This document shows positions 12,783 through 23,544 of a DNA stretch of 64,000 nucleotides, piece after piece. Below the pieces are notes generated by a model. It was given only the letters and a program-made list of their open reading frames with translations, was not told where the DNA came from and ran no database searches. Position numbers and translations under genes: made by a program. The first letter of the stretch is position 1. Each line of letters starts with the position of its first letter. Origin of the DNA: Fomitopsis serialis (Eukaryota; Basidiomycota; Agaricomycetes; Polyporales; Fomitopsidaceae); NCBI RefSeq assembly GCF_022376445.1, contig NW_025954976.1, positions 124,001-188,000 on the forward strand, written 5' to 3'.

Positions 12783-15482
12783 ATGCTTCCTCAAGCAGCG
12801 CGGCGTGCCGTCTTCCACCTTCCACGTCCCCCAGCCTCAGCCTGTCGACGACCGCCTGCACCCACCCGCTTCCCTCTCCCTCTCGGGCGACCCGTCCGGC
12901 AGCGCACCTTTGCTACCTCTCCGGCTAGATTAGATAGCCAAGCCAGCAAATCTGCGGACGCGCTGCCTCCGCCCCCTCCGCCCAAACGGACCCTCACACG
13001 GCGGTTTCGCACCCTCTTCAAGTACTCCTTCTACCTTGCTGGTTCTACCGCAGTGGGAACAGCCGTGCTCATAACTGCCATCTTCCTGCACGACGCGTTC
13101 ACTTATGGCGAGCAGGTGCGTGCCTCACGTCTCCGTCGCGTCGCGTTGCTCATGGGCCCCGGCTTCGAACAGCACATAGAGGGCGTACCCGTCTCCCCAC
13201 TCGCGCTCAAGCCCGAGCTCGGAGGGCCTAAAAACTTGCCCATCGTCCAGCGCTACCTCGGTGACTTCGAAGACCCTACAAACACTCAGCTCGTCGACAA
13301 GCCCCACCTCGTTATCGTCGGCGGCGGCTGGGGTGCCGTTGGTGTCCTCAACTCGCTCCGTCCCGGTGATTATCATGTCACGGTCATCTCTCCGGAAACG
13401 TACACCACGTTTACCCCGCTCCTGCCTTGTGCGTGTTTCTCTCTGTCGCGGTGTTAACATGGGCTGAACGGCGTGTCCAGCTGCTGCCGTCGGTACTGTT
13501 CAGGTGCGCTCCCTCGTGGAACCTCTGCGCAAGATCATCGCCCGGCTACGCGGACACCTATTGAACGCAAGAGCTGTTGATCTGGTTATGAGCGAACGCC
13601 TGCTTGAAGTAGAGACTGCGTGCACGGACGGTCGCCCGCAGCGCATATACGTCCCGTGAGTGATCGCCCTCCCTCCCGAATGGACTATATGCGCGATGTC
13701 TTCGCGCCATTGCACTCATCCATCGCTGACCACGTACCTAGGTACGACAAGCTCGTCATTGCGGTCGGCTCCACAAGCAGTACGCACGGTGTCAAGGGTC
13801 TCGAGCATTGCTTCCAACTCAAGACCGTCTCCGACGCACGCATGATCCGCCAACGCATCCTCGGTTTGTGTCTCCTCGCTGTCCTACCTCCTACCCGCTT
13901 GCTGACACGTCTCCTAGACAACTTCGAAGCCGCTTCCCTGCCGACAACCTCGCCCGAGGAGCGCCGGCGGCTGTTGAGTTTCATCGTGTGCGGCGGTGGG
14001 CCGACGGGCATCGAGGCGGCCGCGGAGATCTACGACCTCTGCCAGGAGGACGTGATACGGTACTACCCTAAGATCTGCCGGGAGGAGGTGTCGATACACG
14101 TCATCCAGAGCCGGGAGCATATCCTCAACACGGTGCGTCGCCCACTGTGCTCGCTCCTCGACTCCTGCTGACGCGCGGTGCGCGCAGTACTCGGAGGCGA
14201 TTCAGAAATACGCGGAGGGCAAGTTCGTACACGATCGGATTGACCTGATCAAGCCTGCGCGCGTCGCGGCGGTGTATGACGACCGCGTGGAGTATACGGT
14301 GAAGGACAAGGACGGCAAGACGGAGACGCTCGCGATCCCGACGAACTTTGTGCTTTGGAGTACGGGCATTGCGATGAACCCGTTTTCGGAGAGGGTGTCG
14401 AACTTGCTGTGAGTGCTCCGATGGAGGGTTCTGAGGTGGGTGTTCATGTGGATTGGGTAGGCCGAACCAGGTACATAAGAAGGCGATTGAAGTCGATGCG
14501 CACCTGAGGGTCAAGGGTGCGCCGGTCGGTGAGGTGTACGCGATTGGTGATGCGTCCACGGTGCGTTCCATACGTTTCAGTCCCTCGTACCCTTGTTTGA
14601 CGAGTGACGCTTTCGCGTACCATGGGGACAGATTGAGACGTCCGTCGTGAGCTACCTGCTTGAGCTTGTTGACGAGGCGGACAGGAACAAGGACGGCAAG
14701 ATCGACTTTGACGAATTCGAAATCATGGGTGCGTTCGTCGTGCTGTTATGACGGTCGCCGTGGGCCTCATCTCACCCTACGCTCCTAGTCAACCGTATCA
14801 AGACCCGCGTGCCCATGGCCGAGAGTGCCATGGGACATGTATGTCAACTTCTCCAGAATTGTGAAAGTATGGTGTGGCTGACGGGATGTCGACACAGGTC
14901 CGGGAGCTGTTCAAGGCATACGACAAGGACTCGGACGACGCGCTCACGCTGAACGAGCTCGCGGTGCTCCTCCAAGAACTCGGGAATAAGATCACGTCGC
15001 TCCCGGCGGTAAGCCTTTATCCCCCCCTCTGCCTCCGCCTCCTCTCACGCACGCTCACGCGCGCTCTATCCCCGCAGACCGCGCAGGTCGCCGCGCAGCA
15101 GGGCAAGTACCTCGGGCGCAAGTTCACGAAGTTCTCGAAGCAGCGGGCGACGCTCACGGAGAACGGGCTGTTCTGGGGCCCGGGCTCGGACGAGGTCGTC
15201 GCGGGGCCGTTCCGGTACCTCCACCTCGGCTCGCTCGCGTACATCGGGAACGCGGCGGTGTTCGATCTGGGGAAGACGAGCTTCATGGGCGGCCTGGTCG
15301 CGATGTACGCGTGGCGGAGCGTGTATTGGAGCGAGCAGGTGAGCTCGCGGACGAGGGCGCTGTTGATGATTGATTGGATCGTGCGGTGAGTGGATTGCTT
15401 GGTTAGATGTTGCATAGTGGGTCACTGAAATTTGATTCGGCTTGACAGTGGTGTGTGGGGGAGGGACTTGTCTAAGCTCTGA
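12783..15482 (+). CDS. External alternative NADH:ubiquinone oxidoreductase with EF-hands, mitochondrial
   Basis: Type II NADH dehydrogenase that passes electrons from cytosolic-side NADH to ubiquinone without pumping protons. The N-terminus is a basic, Arg/Ser/Pro-rich mitochondrial presequence (MLPQAARRAVFHLPRP) followed by one membrane anchor (YSFYLAGSTAVGTAVLITAI). The FAD-binding motif LVIVGGGWGAVGVLNSL is at about 13312-13360, and the NAD-binding motif FIVCGGGPTGIEAAAEIYD at about 13980-14040. FVLWSTGIAMNPFSE and GEVYAIGDAST complete the second FAD contact. Between them and the C-terminus is an EF-hand insert with two loops: DRNKDGKIDFDEF and DKDSDDALTLNEL. The C-terminal membrane-binding part (FRYLHLGSLAYIGN, GLVAMYAWRSVYW) ends in DLSKL. 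All introns (for example 13115-13171, 13425-13481, 13868-13917) are short and keep the frame. The EF-hand insert is typical of the Nde/external, calcium-responsive class. Confidence 0.95.
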
Positions 15483-16019
15483 AGCGGTTGGCCGCGTTGG
15501 TCACCCCCGCGTGAAGCGCCAAAATCGCTGCTGTACCGATCTTTTTAAAATTTGCAGAGACATTTGGATGGACCACTCTAGACTTCTAGATGTACCCTGA
15601 AGCCTTGTTTAGGATACGGTGACGATCTGCAATGCGACGATACTCCAATTTGCTGATGGTCCGCCGCTGTGCCAGCCTCAGGTGATGTTGTTGAAGGGCG
15701 GTGCCGGCTGGACTCTACAGTGTGTACTATTGTCTGCGAGGGTCGAGCCCTATGTATACAAGGCGCTAAGTGCACGCTGTGTGCGCTCTCTGAGCAGACG
15801 AATGACGCTGTCGTAAGTTTATGCCTCTGATGCCTCTGAGAAACGGAAGTCGATCGGCGATGCGGAGTTTGCTTCGTGGCGCCTGCATCTCTCGGATCAA
15901 TCTCAGTTATGAGTCGCCCATGCCACTGATCTTGGCCATGGCAGCGCTCAACGTTCAACGTTATGTAACGTTCAACACTTGGGCATTCGGGACACGACCT
16001 CTGTAAGCTTCGAAGCGGA
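15483..16019. other. Intergenic region upstream of the F-box array
   Basis: About 540 bp with no supported gene. Near 15945-15980 there is a small repeat of the unit AACGTT/GTTCAAC, including CAACGTTCAACGTTATGTAACGTT, partly palindromic; a similar CAACGTTCAACG occurs upstream of F-box copy E near 25369. It presumably contains the promoter of F-box copy A. Confidence 0.5.
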
Positions 16020-17745
16020 ATGTCAGAAAATGGTGGTGCGTAAGTCACTCATCTTCGACGTATCAGCATGTCTCGTTAACTCGTGCTTAGATCGCTGGGA
16101 GGGCTCGACGAGGATGTCAGTCGCCACATCCTCCGTGAGCTGTCTAGAAAGGACTTGTGGTCTCTTCTGCAGACATGCCGCTGGCTTCGAGGGGCATCCA
16201 TGCCCCTTCTGTTTCGAAAATGTACGCTCAATGTCCGCGGGCCGCGGAACGTGATCGAACCAGAGAGGTTTCTGCCCGCGTCGTTCAGACCTCACGTCCA
16301 GTACGTAGTGTGCCCTTCTATGACTCATCGCCTCCCACCTGTACTCACCCGACTCTGCAGGACGCTGGTTCTCCGTGATGCATGTCCGGATCATCGAGTG
16401 GTAGATGGACTGGAAGACCCGCCACACTACTTCACAGACAACCACAAGCTCTGTGGCGCTTTGCCTGGTCCCCCGCTCGCCGATCGACTACGGGAATTGC
16501 CTCATCTACGGTCGCTCAGGCTCACAATGTACCATAACTCGAGACACGTCACGCACGGTCTGTCATGGGACACTCTACGTGCCGTCTTATCAGTGCCGCA
16601 TCTGCGCGAATTTGACATCGAGAATATGTACCTCTGCCCTGAGTTGCGCTCGGGGGAACAACTCCAAGTCAATGTCGAATCACTATCTACGATCACGTCG
16701 TTCCGCTACCAATTGTGGCAGCCACGGGAGCCGCTCACAACCTCCTTCGAGACGGCTGCGCTGTCTGTCGTATTGAGCCAATTGTGCGAGACTCTCGAGA
16801 CCTTGGACCTCGCCAGCGAACCTGCTCCTCTATTCGCTCTATCCCAGCTCCGTTGTCCCCGCCTTCGCAAGCTAGTCTATCGCGGAACACCGTGGCAAAC
16901 GCTGGCTGCACCATTCATATCATTTCACACTGGGATGCAGGATCTGCGGGCCTTCACCCTGAAACTCGACGTCACACCGGGAACCATTCCGCAGGTGCTC
17001 TGGCCTGCTGGCTATGAGGGCCCCTTCCCGTGGCCGGAGCTCGAGCGTTTGGTCATCTCGTTCCCCAATCCTCGGGATGAGGTATATGACCACCTCCCAT
17101 CGTCCTTGCGGGCGCTGTCCCTGCGTTGCTGGCCCCATGTCCATGTGCAGAAACGACCGACCAAACCCAGTACACAAGCCCTCGATCACAACGCGCTGTT
17201 GAGTTCCTCCGCCATTCGCTCGATCCTACGCCGATGCAGCTCGTTGAACCTTGATCACCTCGAGATCGAGTATCGCGCCGACGATGAAGACGACGCACTT
17301 CTCCGACACGTTGTGAAGACGTTCCCGCTTCTCACTTCTTTGAAGATCCATCGCTATCGGTCCGCGCTCGAAATAGAGGAAGGGCGAGACGTGCCTGTAG
17401 TAAGCTATGGTTTTGCGCGATGGTCTATCTTTGCTCACTCTCCTTCCCCAGGATCACATTGCTCAGATGCTCGTCCCTCTTTCTCGGCTTCGTCGTCTCA
17501 AGATATACCTGGATTTAGTAAGGACACCGCGGCCTAGACCGGGCCCGGTATGGAGGTCAATAAGTTCACCTTACGTATACGATGCATATGCTGTTTATGA
17601 CTTCGAGGGAGCTGTACAAGGTATGGCCAAAGTCTTCGCTCAAAATCTTAGTTCCTCTCTACGTGAGGTCATAGTATATAGTGTGTCAGAGAGTAGTCCT
17701 TACTGGCGTATTTATAACAGTGGGGAGTTGCGCTTATCAGTATAA
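16020..17745 (+). CDS. F-box protein, tandem copy A
   Basis: F-box proteins are substrate adaptors of SCF (Skp1-cullin-F-box) ubiquitin ligases. The N-terminus after a tiny first exon (ATG at 16020, intron 16040-16090) is an F-box: LGGLDEDVSRHILRELSRKD followed by LWSLLQTCRWLR. The rest is a leucine-rich, LRR-like fold with conserved family blocks: LCGALPGPPLADRLRELPHL, SVPHLREFDIENMYLCPELR, LCETLETLDLASEPAPL, LRKLVYRGTPW, ELERLVISFPNPRDEVYDHL, LPSSLRALSLRCWPH and LDHLEIEYRADDEDDALLRH. A last exon starts after the intron at 17401-17452 and ends near YWRIYNSGELRLSV. The frame is intact. The intron at 16301-16360 is 60 bp with no in-frame stop, so its retention would still give protein. It is closest to copies B and C. 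The substrate is unknown. Confidence 0.85.
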
Positions 17746-17887
17746 ATGTAGTAGCGAAAGCTAGTAGCCTAGTCCCCGCGAGACATGACAACCCTTGTGC
17801 ATACGGCGACTCGGAGGCATGCAAGCTCACTTGAAGTTACCCTGGCAAAGTCGTACCGTATGCCTTGAACTTCCGTACTTGTCAGAA

Positions 17888-17903
17888 CTGGTACCGGTAC
17901 CAG
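17888..17903. repeat. 16-bp perfect palindrome between copies A and B
   Basis: CTGGTACCGGTACCAG is its own reverse complement. It lies about 200 bp upstream of the start of F-box copy B. The corresponding place upstream of copy C is where the right end of the foldback element begins, and only the CAGTGTGCGTC flank is preserved there. It may be a protein-binding site or a chance palindrome. Confidence 0.5.
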
Positions 17904-18000
17904 TGTGCGTCCGCGTTTCCATAAGAGGCAACTCCGAGTCTCGGACAACTTATCGAAAGTTCGAAAGTAGTAGCCTGTACCAAGTACTATTTGACTAATA

Positions 18001-18122
18001 CTACTTCAGTCGTACCACGTCTGCTACAGTGCTAGTCACCACCAACGGCCCTACCACAGTATCTGCGGCTCCTGAAGAGTCGTGATGTCTGAACTCCGTA
18101 ACATGTAAGTCATTGTTCTGCA
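18001..18122 (+). repeat. Promoter/5' block shared with F-box copy C
   Basis: This stretch, from CTACTTCAGTCGTACCACGTCT through the first exon of copy B and its splice donor, is repeated with few changes at 21289-21401 before copy C. The duplication that made B and C therefore carried promoter, 5' untranslated region and first intron along with the gene. Copy B has about 10 extra bases (TACAGTGCTAGTCACC region) relative to C. Confidence 0.8.
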
Positions 18123-19819
18123 ACACGTCACTCAGCGTGCCGCCTCAGGCTCAGGCTGAATGATGCAAGTTATAGATCACTAGGAGGGCTCGACGAGGAT
18201 GTCTGCCACTACGTCCTACGTGAGCTGTCTGAGAAGGACTTGTGGTCGCTCCTGCAGACATGTCGTTGGCTCCGGGAGGCTTGCATACCCCTTCTGTTCC
18301 GAGACTGCACGCTCAATGTCTATGGGCCCTGGAAAGTTACTCAACCCGCGAGGTTTCTACCCATGGCGTTTAGGCCTTACGTCCAGTAGGTGCAATGCCT
18401 GAACATGACCAGCAACTCTTTCCTGTACTCATTTTGAACTCTGTAGGACGCTGGATCTTCGTGATGCATGTCCGGATCAGCGAATGGAGGATGAACTGCA
18501 AAACCCGCCACTCTACTTCACGAACAAGCGCAAGCTTTGTGGTACTTTGCCTGGTGCTCCGCTCGCAAATCGACTACGGGAATTACCTCGTCTACGGTCC
18601 GACTCAGGCTCACGATACATCAGAACAGATACCTTACGCACGGCCTGCCATGGGACACTCTACGTGCGATCTTACCAGTGCCGCATCTGCGCGAATTCAA
18701 CATCAAGAATATGTACCTCTGTCCAGAGTTGCGCTCGGGAGAACGACTCAGCGTCGAATCACTGTCTCCGATCACGTCGTTCCGCTACCAAATGTGGCAC
18801 CCGCGGGAGCCGTTCGCAACCCCCTCCGAGACGGCTGCGCTGTCGACAGTACTGGGCGTATTGTGCGAGACTCTCGAGACTTTGGACCTCGCCAGCGAAC
18901 CTGCCCCTCTATCTGCTCTATCCCAGCTCCGTTGGCCCCGCCTTCGCAAGCTGGTCTATCGCGGAACGCCGTGGCATACATTAGCCGCACCACTCATATC
19001 ACTTCACCCTGGGATGCAGGATCTGCAGACCTTCTCCCTGAAACTCGACGTCACACCGGGAACCATTCCGCAGGTGCTCTGGCCTGCTGGTTACGAGGGC
19101 TCCTTCCCATGGCCGGAGCTTGAGTGTTTGGTCGTCTCATTCCCCGATCCTCGGGATGAGGTATATGACCACCTCCCATCGTCCCTGCGTGCGCTGTCGT
19201 TGCGTTGCTGGCCCCATCTCCATGTTCAGAAACAGCCATCCGACATCGACCCCGCACATGACCGCCCCGATCACAGAGCGCTATTGAGTTCCTCCGCAAT
19301 TCTCTCCATTCTACGTCGATGCAGCTCGTTGGACCTTGATCACCTCGAGATTGAGTACCGCGCAGATGACAAAGATGACGCACTTCTCCGGCACATAGTA
19401 CAGGCGTTCCCTCATCTCACGTCTTTGAAGATTCACCGCTACCGATCCGCGCCCGAAATACAGGAAGGGCGAGACGTGTCTGTAGTAAGCTATCATTCCT
19501 ACGTGATGGTCTATCATTTCTCACTTTCTTTCTCCAGGCTCACCTTGCTCAAATGCTCGTCCCTCTTACTCACCTTCGTCGTCTCAAAACATACCTGGAT
19601 CTGGTAGGGACGCCACGGCTCAAGTGGGGGATGTCGATACGAGCGGAGATTTGGATGTACAATGCATCTGCCGTCAGTGCCTTCGAGGAAGCTGTACAGG
19701 CTACGGCCAAAGTCTTCGCTCAAAGTCTCAGTCTCTCTCTACGTGAGATCATAGTATATAGTGTGTCAAGGAGCAGTCCTTACTGGCGTGTTTATGACAG
19801 TGGCGAGTTGCGCTTATGA
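18085..19819 (+). pseudogene. F-box protein, tandem copy B, frameshifted
   Basis: Same family and exon layout as copy A: the first exon MSELRN starts at 18085, then comes an F-box (GLDEDVCHYVLRELSEKDLW). The second intron (61 bp) ends near 18448. The protein runs in frame to LRELPRLRS near 18598, where copies A and C read CGGTCGCTCAGG but this copy has CGGTCCGACTCAGG, a net change of two bases. Downstream the correct frame resumes with RLTIHQNRYLTHGLPWDTL and stays open to the final intron; the last exon ends in YWRVYDSGELRL at 19819. The break is not a homopolymer change, so it is a better candidate for real inactivation than most frame breaks in this window. Apart from it the sequence is well preserved and very close to copy A. 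Confidence 0.75.
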
Positions 19820-20028
19820 GCATAGATATGATGATGGGCGAACGCTCAAGCGCTCAGGCTCGGCGGTGTGCCTGCAAGGCGCAGCCTGATTGCCAGTATG
19901 ACACCTCCTCCCATTATGCGTTAACGCATTTTCCCCAACGAAAAAAACAGATAGCTTTGGGGCGTGTAGATATGTGCATGCAGTGTAAAAACCGTACTTG
20001 CCCGAAAGGGCAATATTGGCACCGCGGC

Positions 20029-20311
20029 TACGGTTGCCCGATAGTCCGGGGCCGGGCATTTTTGCACGACGCGCCTTTGACGCGCCTCGGCCATATCGCG
20101 TCCGCCTGCTCCATGTCTTTTAGGACTGGGAATACTCACGTTACGGTCGTAGAAACATGACTGCTACACGCAAAGCACTGGGAACATCGAAAGAGAGGGA
20201 TTAGCAAGCTCATCGGCCCTCAAAATTCACGCGAAAGCTCGACGACCTCGGAAAATGGTAAGCGCCCGGCGCGTTACCGCGACTCGCTCGCTCGGACTCG
20301 AAGGCGCAAGT
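20029..20311 (+). repeat. Left terminal inverted repeat of the foldback element
   Basis: A 283-bp arm beginning TACGGTTGCCCGATAG and ending in AAGGCGCAAGT. Just outside it, at 19992-20010, there is CCGTACTTGCCCGAAAGGG, which resembles the TIR tip and may be a remnant of an earlier or nested end. Confidence 0.85.
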
Positions 20312-20909
20312 CTGGAGGATACAACTATGGGCCATGTTGTATGCTGGTGCGTGGCTAGTTTTCAGGAACTTGTGAGATGTCGAACAGGGATGCAGATTAG
20401 CATAAGCAGGATGGTATGACACTCGGTACTACTGATACTGCAGTGCTGAGCGGAGTCCGGCAGGCCCAGTGAAGCCTCATGAAACTTCCTGAAGCTCTCG
20501 GTGTAGGGTTTTGATGTGCATGCTTTGTCCGGGGGTGATGAGGTGATTCAGATGTACGGTTCGAGACACATGATATATATTTTGGTTTTGTTGATGTACA
20601 CGAAGGCCCGCAACGCAGTAAGTACGACTCCGAGGCAAGACCACTATTATTTTGCACCTGTCATAGCCATAGATAGATAGACGTAAAAGCACTTCTGAGC
20701 TTCTCCTACCCTCAGCACTTCGTTCTGCTCAGTATCCCAGTTGACTTCGCATAGTACCAGCTACTTCATTTGCAGCAGTGTCCGAGCTGAGAACATGGGC
20801 TGTACAATTCGAACTATGCCCGTAGTACGAGAAGTAAAACCACAGCACGTATGAATAACTCACCATATATACTGTGCTTGGTCTGCCGCGGCCATAAAGG
20901 TGGTGTAGA

Positions 20910-21192
20910 ACTTGCGCCTTCGAGTCCGAGCGAGCGAGTCGCGGTAACGCGCCGGGCGCTTACCATTTTCCGAGGTCGTCGAGCTTTCGCGTGAATTTTG
21001 AGGGCCGATGAGCTTGCTAATCCCTCTCTTTCGATGTTCCCAGTGCTTTGCGTGTAGCAGTCATGTTTCTACGACCGTAACGTGAGTATTCCCAGTCCTA
21101 AAAGACATGGAGCAGGCGGACGCGATATGGCCGAGGCGCGTCAAAGGCGCGTCGTGCAAAAATGCCCGGCCCCGGACTATCGGGCAACCGTA
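20910..21192 (-). repeat. Right terminal inverted repeat of the foldback element
   Basis: Exact reverse complement of 20029-20311 as read by eye, beginning ACTTGCGCCTTCGAGTCC and ending CGGGCAACCGTA. Confidence 0.85.
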
Positions 21193-21288
21193 CGCGGCAC
21201 AGTGTGCGTCATCAGAGGCAATTCCCGGACAATCGCTGATGCGGATCTTATCGAGAGTAGCCATATCTGAGTACTATTTATGCCAATG

Positions 21289-21401
21289 CTACTTCAGTCG
21301 TACCACGTCTACTACTACCAACGGCCCTAGCACAGTATCTGCGGCTCCTAAAGAGTCGTGATGTCTGAGCTCCGCAACATGTAAGTCATTGTTCTGCAAC
21401 A
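21289..21401 (+). repeat. Promoter/5' block shared with F-box copy B
   Basis: Counterpart of 18001-18122. Conserved words include CTACTTCAGTCGTACCACGTCT, CCAACGGCCCTA, CACAGTATCTGCGGCTCCT, and the start context GAGTCGTGATGTCTGA. The homology begins about 97 bp to the right of the foldback element. Confidence 0.8.
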
Positions 21402-23099
21402 TGTCAGCGCGCCTGAATTAATTACGCAAGTTGTAGATCGCTAGGAGGACTCAACGAGGATGTTTGTCGCCACGTCCTAAGTGAGCTATCTGACGACGAC
21501 TTGTGGTCACTTCTGCAAACATGCCGCTGGCTTCGAGAGGCAGCTGCTCCTGTTCTGTTTCGAGAATGCACGCTCAAGGTCTATGGGCCATGGAACGTGA
21601 TCAAACCTGAAAGGTTTCTGCCCGCATCATTCAGGCCTTACATCCAGTATGTACTGTGCGATTTAATGACGATCATTGTGTTTTATGTGCTCAATGAGGC
21701 TTACAGGACACTGTTTCTCCGTGATGCATGTCCGGATCAGCGAAGGGACGACGAACTAGACAGCCCGCCACTCTATCACACAGACAACCACAACCTATGT
21801 GGTGCTATGCCTGGTGCTCCTCTCGGCGATCGGCTGCGAGAATTGCCCCGTCTACGGTCGCTCAGGCTCACAAAACATCAGAATAGATACCTCACGCATG
21901 GCCTGCCATGGAACACCCTACTTGCCATTTTATCAGTGCCGCATCTGCGCGAGTTCAACATCGAGGACATGCAATTCTGCCCTGTCATGCACTCAGATGA
22001 ACAACTCATCGTCGATTCACTAGCTCCAATCACGACGTTCCATCACCGAATGTGGTACCCACAGGAGCCATTTACTTTCTCCTGCCAGACGGCTGCATTA
22101 TCTGCCGTTCTGAGCAAACTGTGCGAGACCCTCGAGACATTGAACCTTGCTAGTGAGCCCGCCCCTGTTCCAATCGTATCCCGATTCCATTGGCCTCGTT
22201 TGCGCAAACTCGCCTATTGTGGACCGTTGTGGAGCACATTGTCCACACCATTCATATCACTTCACTCGGGAATGCAAGATCTGCGGTCTCTCTCCCTGGA
22301 ACTCGATGTCACGTCAGGAACGAATACGCAGGTGCTCTGGCCTCCCGGCTACGATGGCTCTTTCCCGTGGCCAGAGCTCGAACATCTGCTCATCTCATTT
22401 CCTGATCCTCGGGATGAGGTATATGACCACCTTCCGTCGTCCCTGCGCGCTCTATCATTGCGCTGCTGGCCTCATATTCATGTCCAGCAAGAGCCAAGTG
22501 ATATTGATGCCGTGGATGATCGCCCCGATCACAATGCTCTTCTGGGATCCACCGCAATTCGCTCGATTCTACGTCGGTGTAGTTTGTTGGATCTGGACCA
22601 CCTCGAGATCGAGTATCGCGCCGACGACGAAGACGACGCACTTCTCCGACAAGTAGCGGCGACGTTCCCACGTCTTACCTCTCTGAAGATTCACCGCTAC
22701 CGGTCCGCTTTCGAGATACAAGAACAGCGAGATGTACCCATGGTAAGCCGCCATCTGCCACCGCCAGGTGATAATTCGTCTTTACTCACTTATGTTCTCC
22801 AGGAACATATCGCTCAGATGCTCGCCCCTCTCACTCGTCTCCGTCTTCTCAAGATATACCTGGAATTAGCGTGTACACCGCGGCTCAAGCTTGGTATGAT
22901 GTTTCGATCGCCAGCAGAGATATGGATGTATGACACATCTGACGTCCGCAAATTCGAAGTCGCCACACAGGCCATGGCTGGAGTCTTTGCCCGGCATCTC
23001 AGTCCTTCCGTACGTGAGGTCATACTGTACAGTGTGTCAACGAGTAGTCCCTACTGGCGAGTATTCGATGTCATCGCTGGGTACGCTTGTGTGCGGTAG
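21361..23099 (+). CDS. F-box protein, tandem copy C
   Basis: Intact member of the array. A first exon MSELRN (21361-21380) and an intron 21381-21436 lead into the F-box GLNEDVCRHVLSELSDDDLW. Family blocks follow: LCGAMPGAPLGDRLRELPRL, SVPHLREFNIEDMQFCPVMH, LCETLETLNLASEPAP, LLISFPDPRDEVYDHL, LPSSLRALSLRCWPH and LEIEYRADDEDDALLRQV. The C-terminal part REVILYSVSTSSPYWRVFD ends at 23099. Its two later introns (21647-21706 and 22743-22802) are each exactly 60 bp and free of in-frame stops, so the genomic frame stays open for over 530 codons with or without splicing. The promoter lies directly beside the foldback element. Confidence 0.85.
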
Positions 23100-23544
23100 T
23101 AGATGTGTAGACGAATGGTAGCTTAGCCTGCTACTGTGAATATTTCAGGTACTAGGGAGCACAGTGATCACAAAGACGAGGGAAGCTAAATGACCGTGTC
23201 GGCTCGGCTTGGGCTCGGCACCAAGCAGCGCTGGTCAGCCTTTCAAAATAATAACATTGACAACGTCTTGACTTGTTTGTGCTTTTGTGTATCTGAGTGC
23301 CTGTCCTAATCAGACTCATGCTCAACTCGAATGATTCGCTGATCTCCAGACTGCTCGTCACCGATTCACTTGGCCATCCGGTGGAACAGCCACGTATGTA
23401 CGTACTACTATTTAGCGCGCAGTTGTCAATCGGTAAATACCGTGGGTGTGGCTGAGCGCTGAGCGCTGAGGCCGAGGCCTGAGGGTCGCCGCCGCTCTCA
23501 AACTGGAAGATCGTCACATCGCTGACCTCTCTACATCGCTACAT

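Larger units (their letters stand above)
20029..21192. mobile_element. 1,164-bp foldback element with 283-bp terminal inverted repeats and TA ends
   Basis: The left arm 20029-20311 and right arm 20910-21192 are reverse complements with no mismatch that I can find by eye. The outer ends read TA-CGGTTGCCCGATAGTCC on both sides; outside the TA the flanks differ (GGC versus CGC), so TA is probably a target-site duplication. The roughly 600-bp interior (20312-20909) has no transposase-like frame. This fits a non-autonomous, long-TIR element, with the TA target pointing to the Tc1/mariner/pogo group. It sits between F-box copies B and C, about 170 bp upstream of the start codon of C. The identical arms imply recent insertion or arm homogenisation. 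Matching open frames in the two arms (one per strand) are mirror images and not genes. Confidence 0.85.

Noticed and set aside
19816..20160. Open frame in the left arm of the foldback element, with a matching one on the minus strand at 21061-21264
   Set aside because: The two are mirror images created by the inverted repeat; there is no domain and each runs into unrelated flanking sequence.
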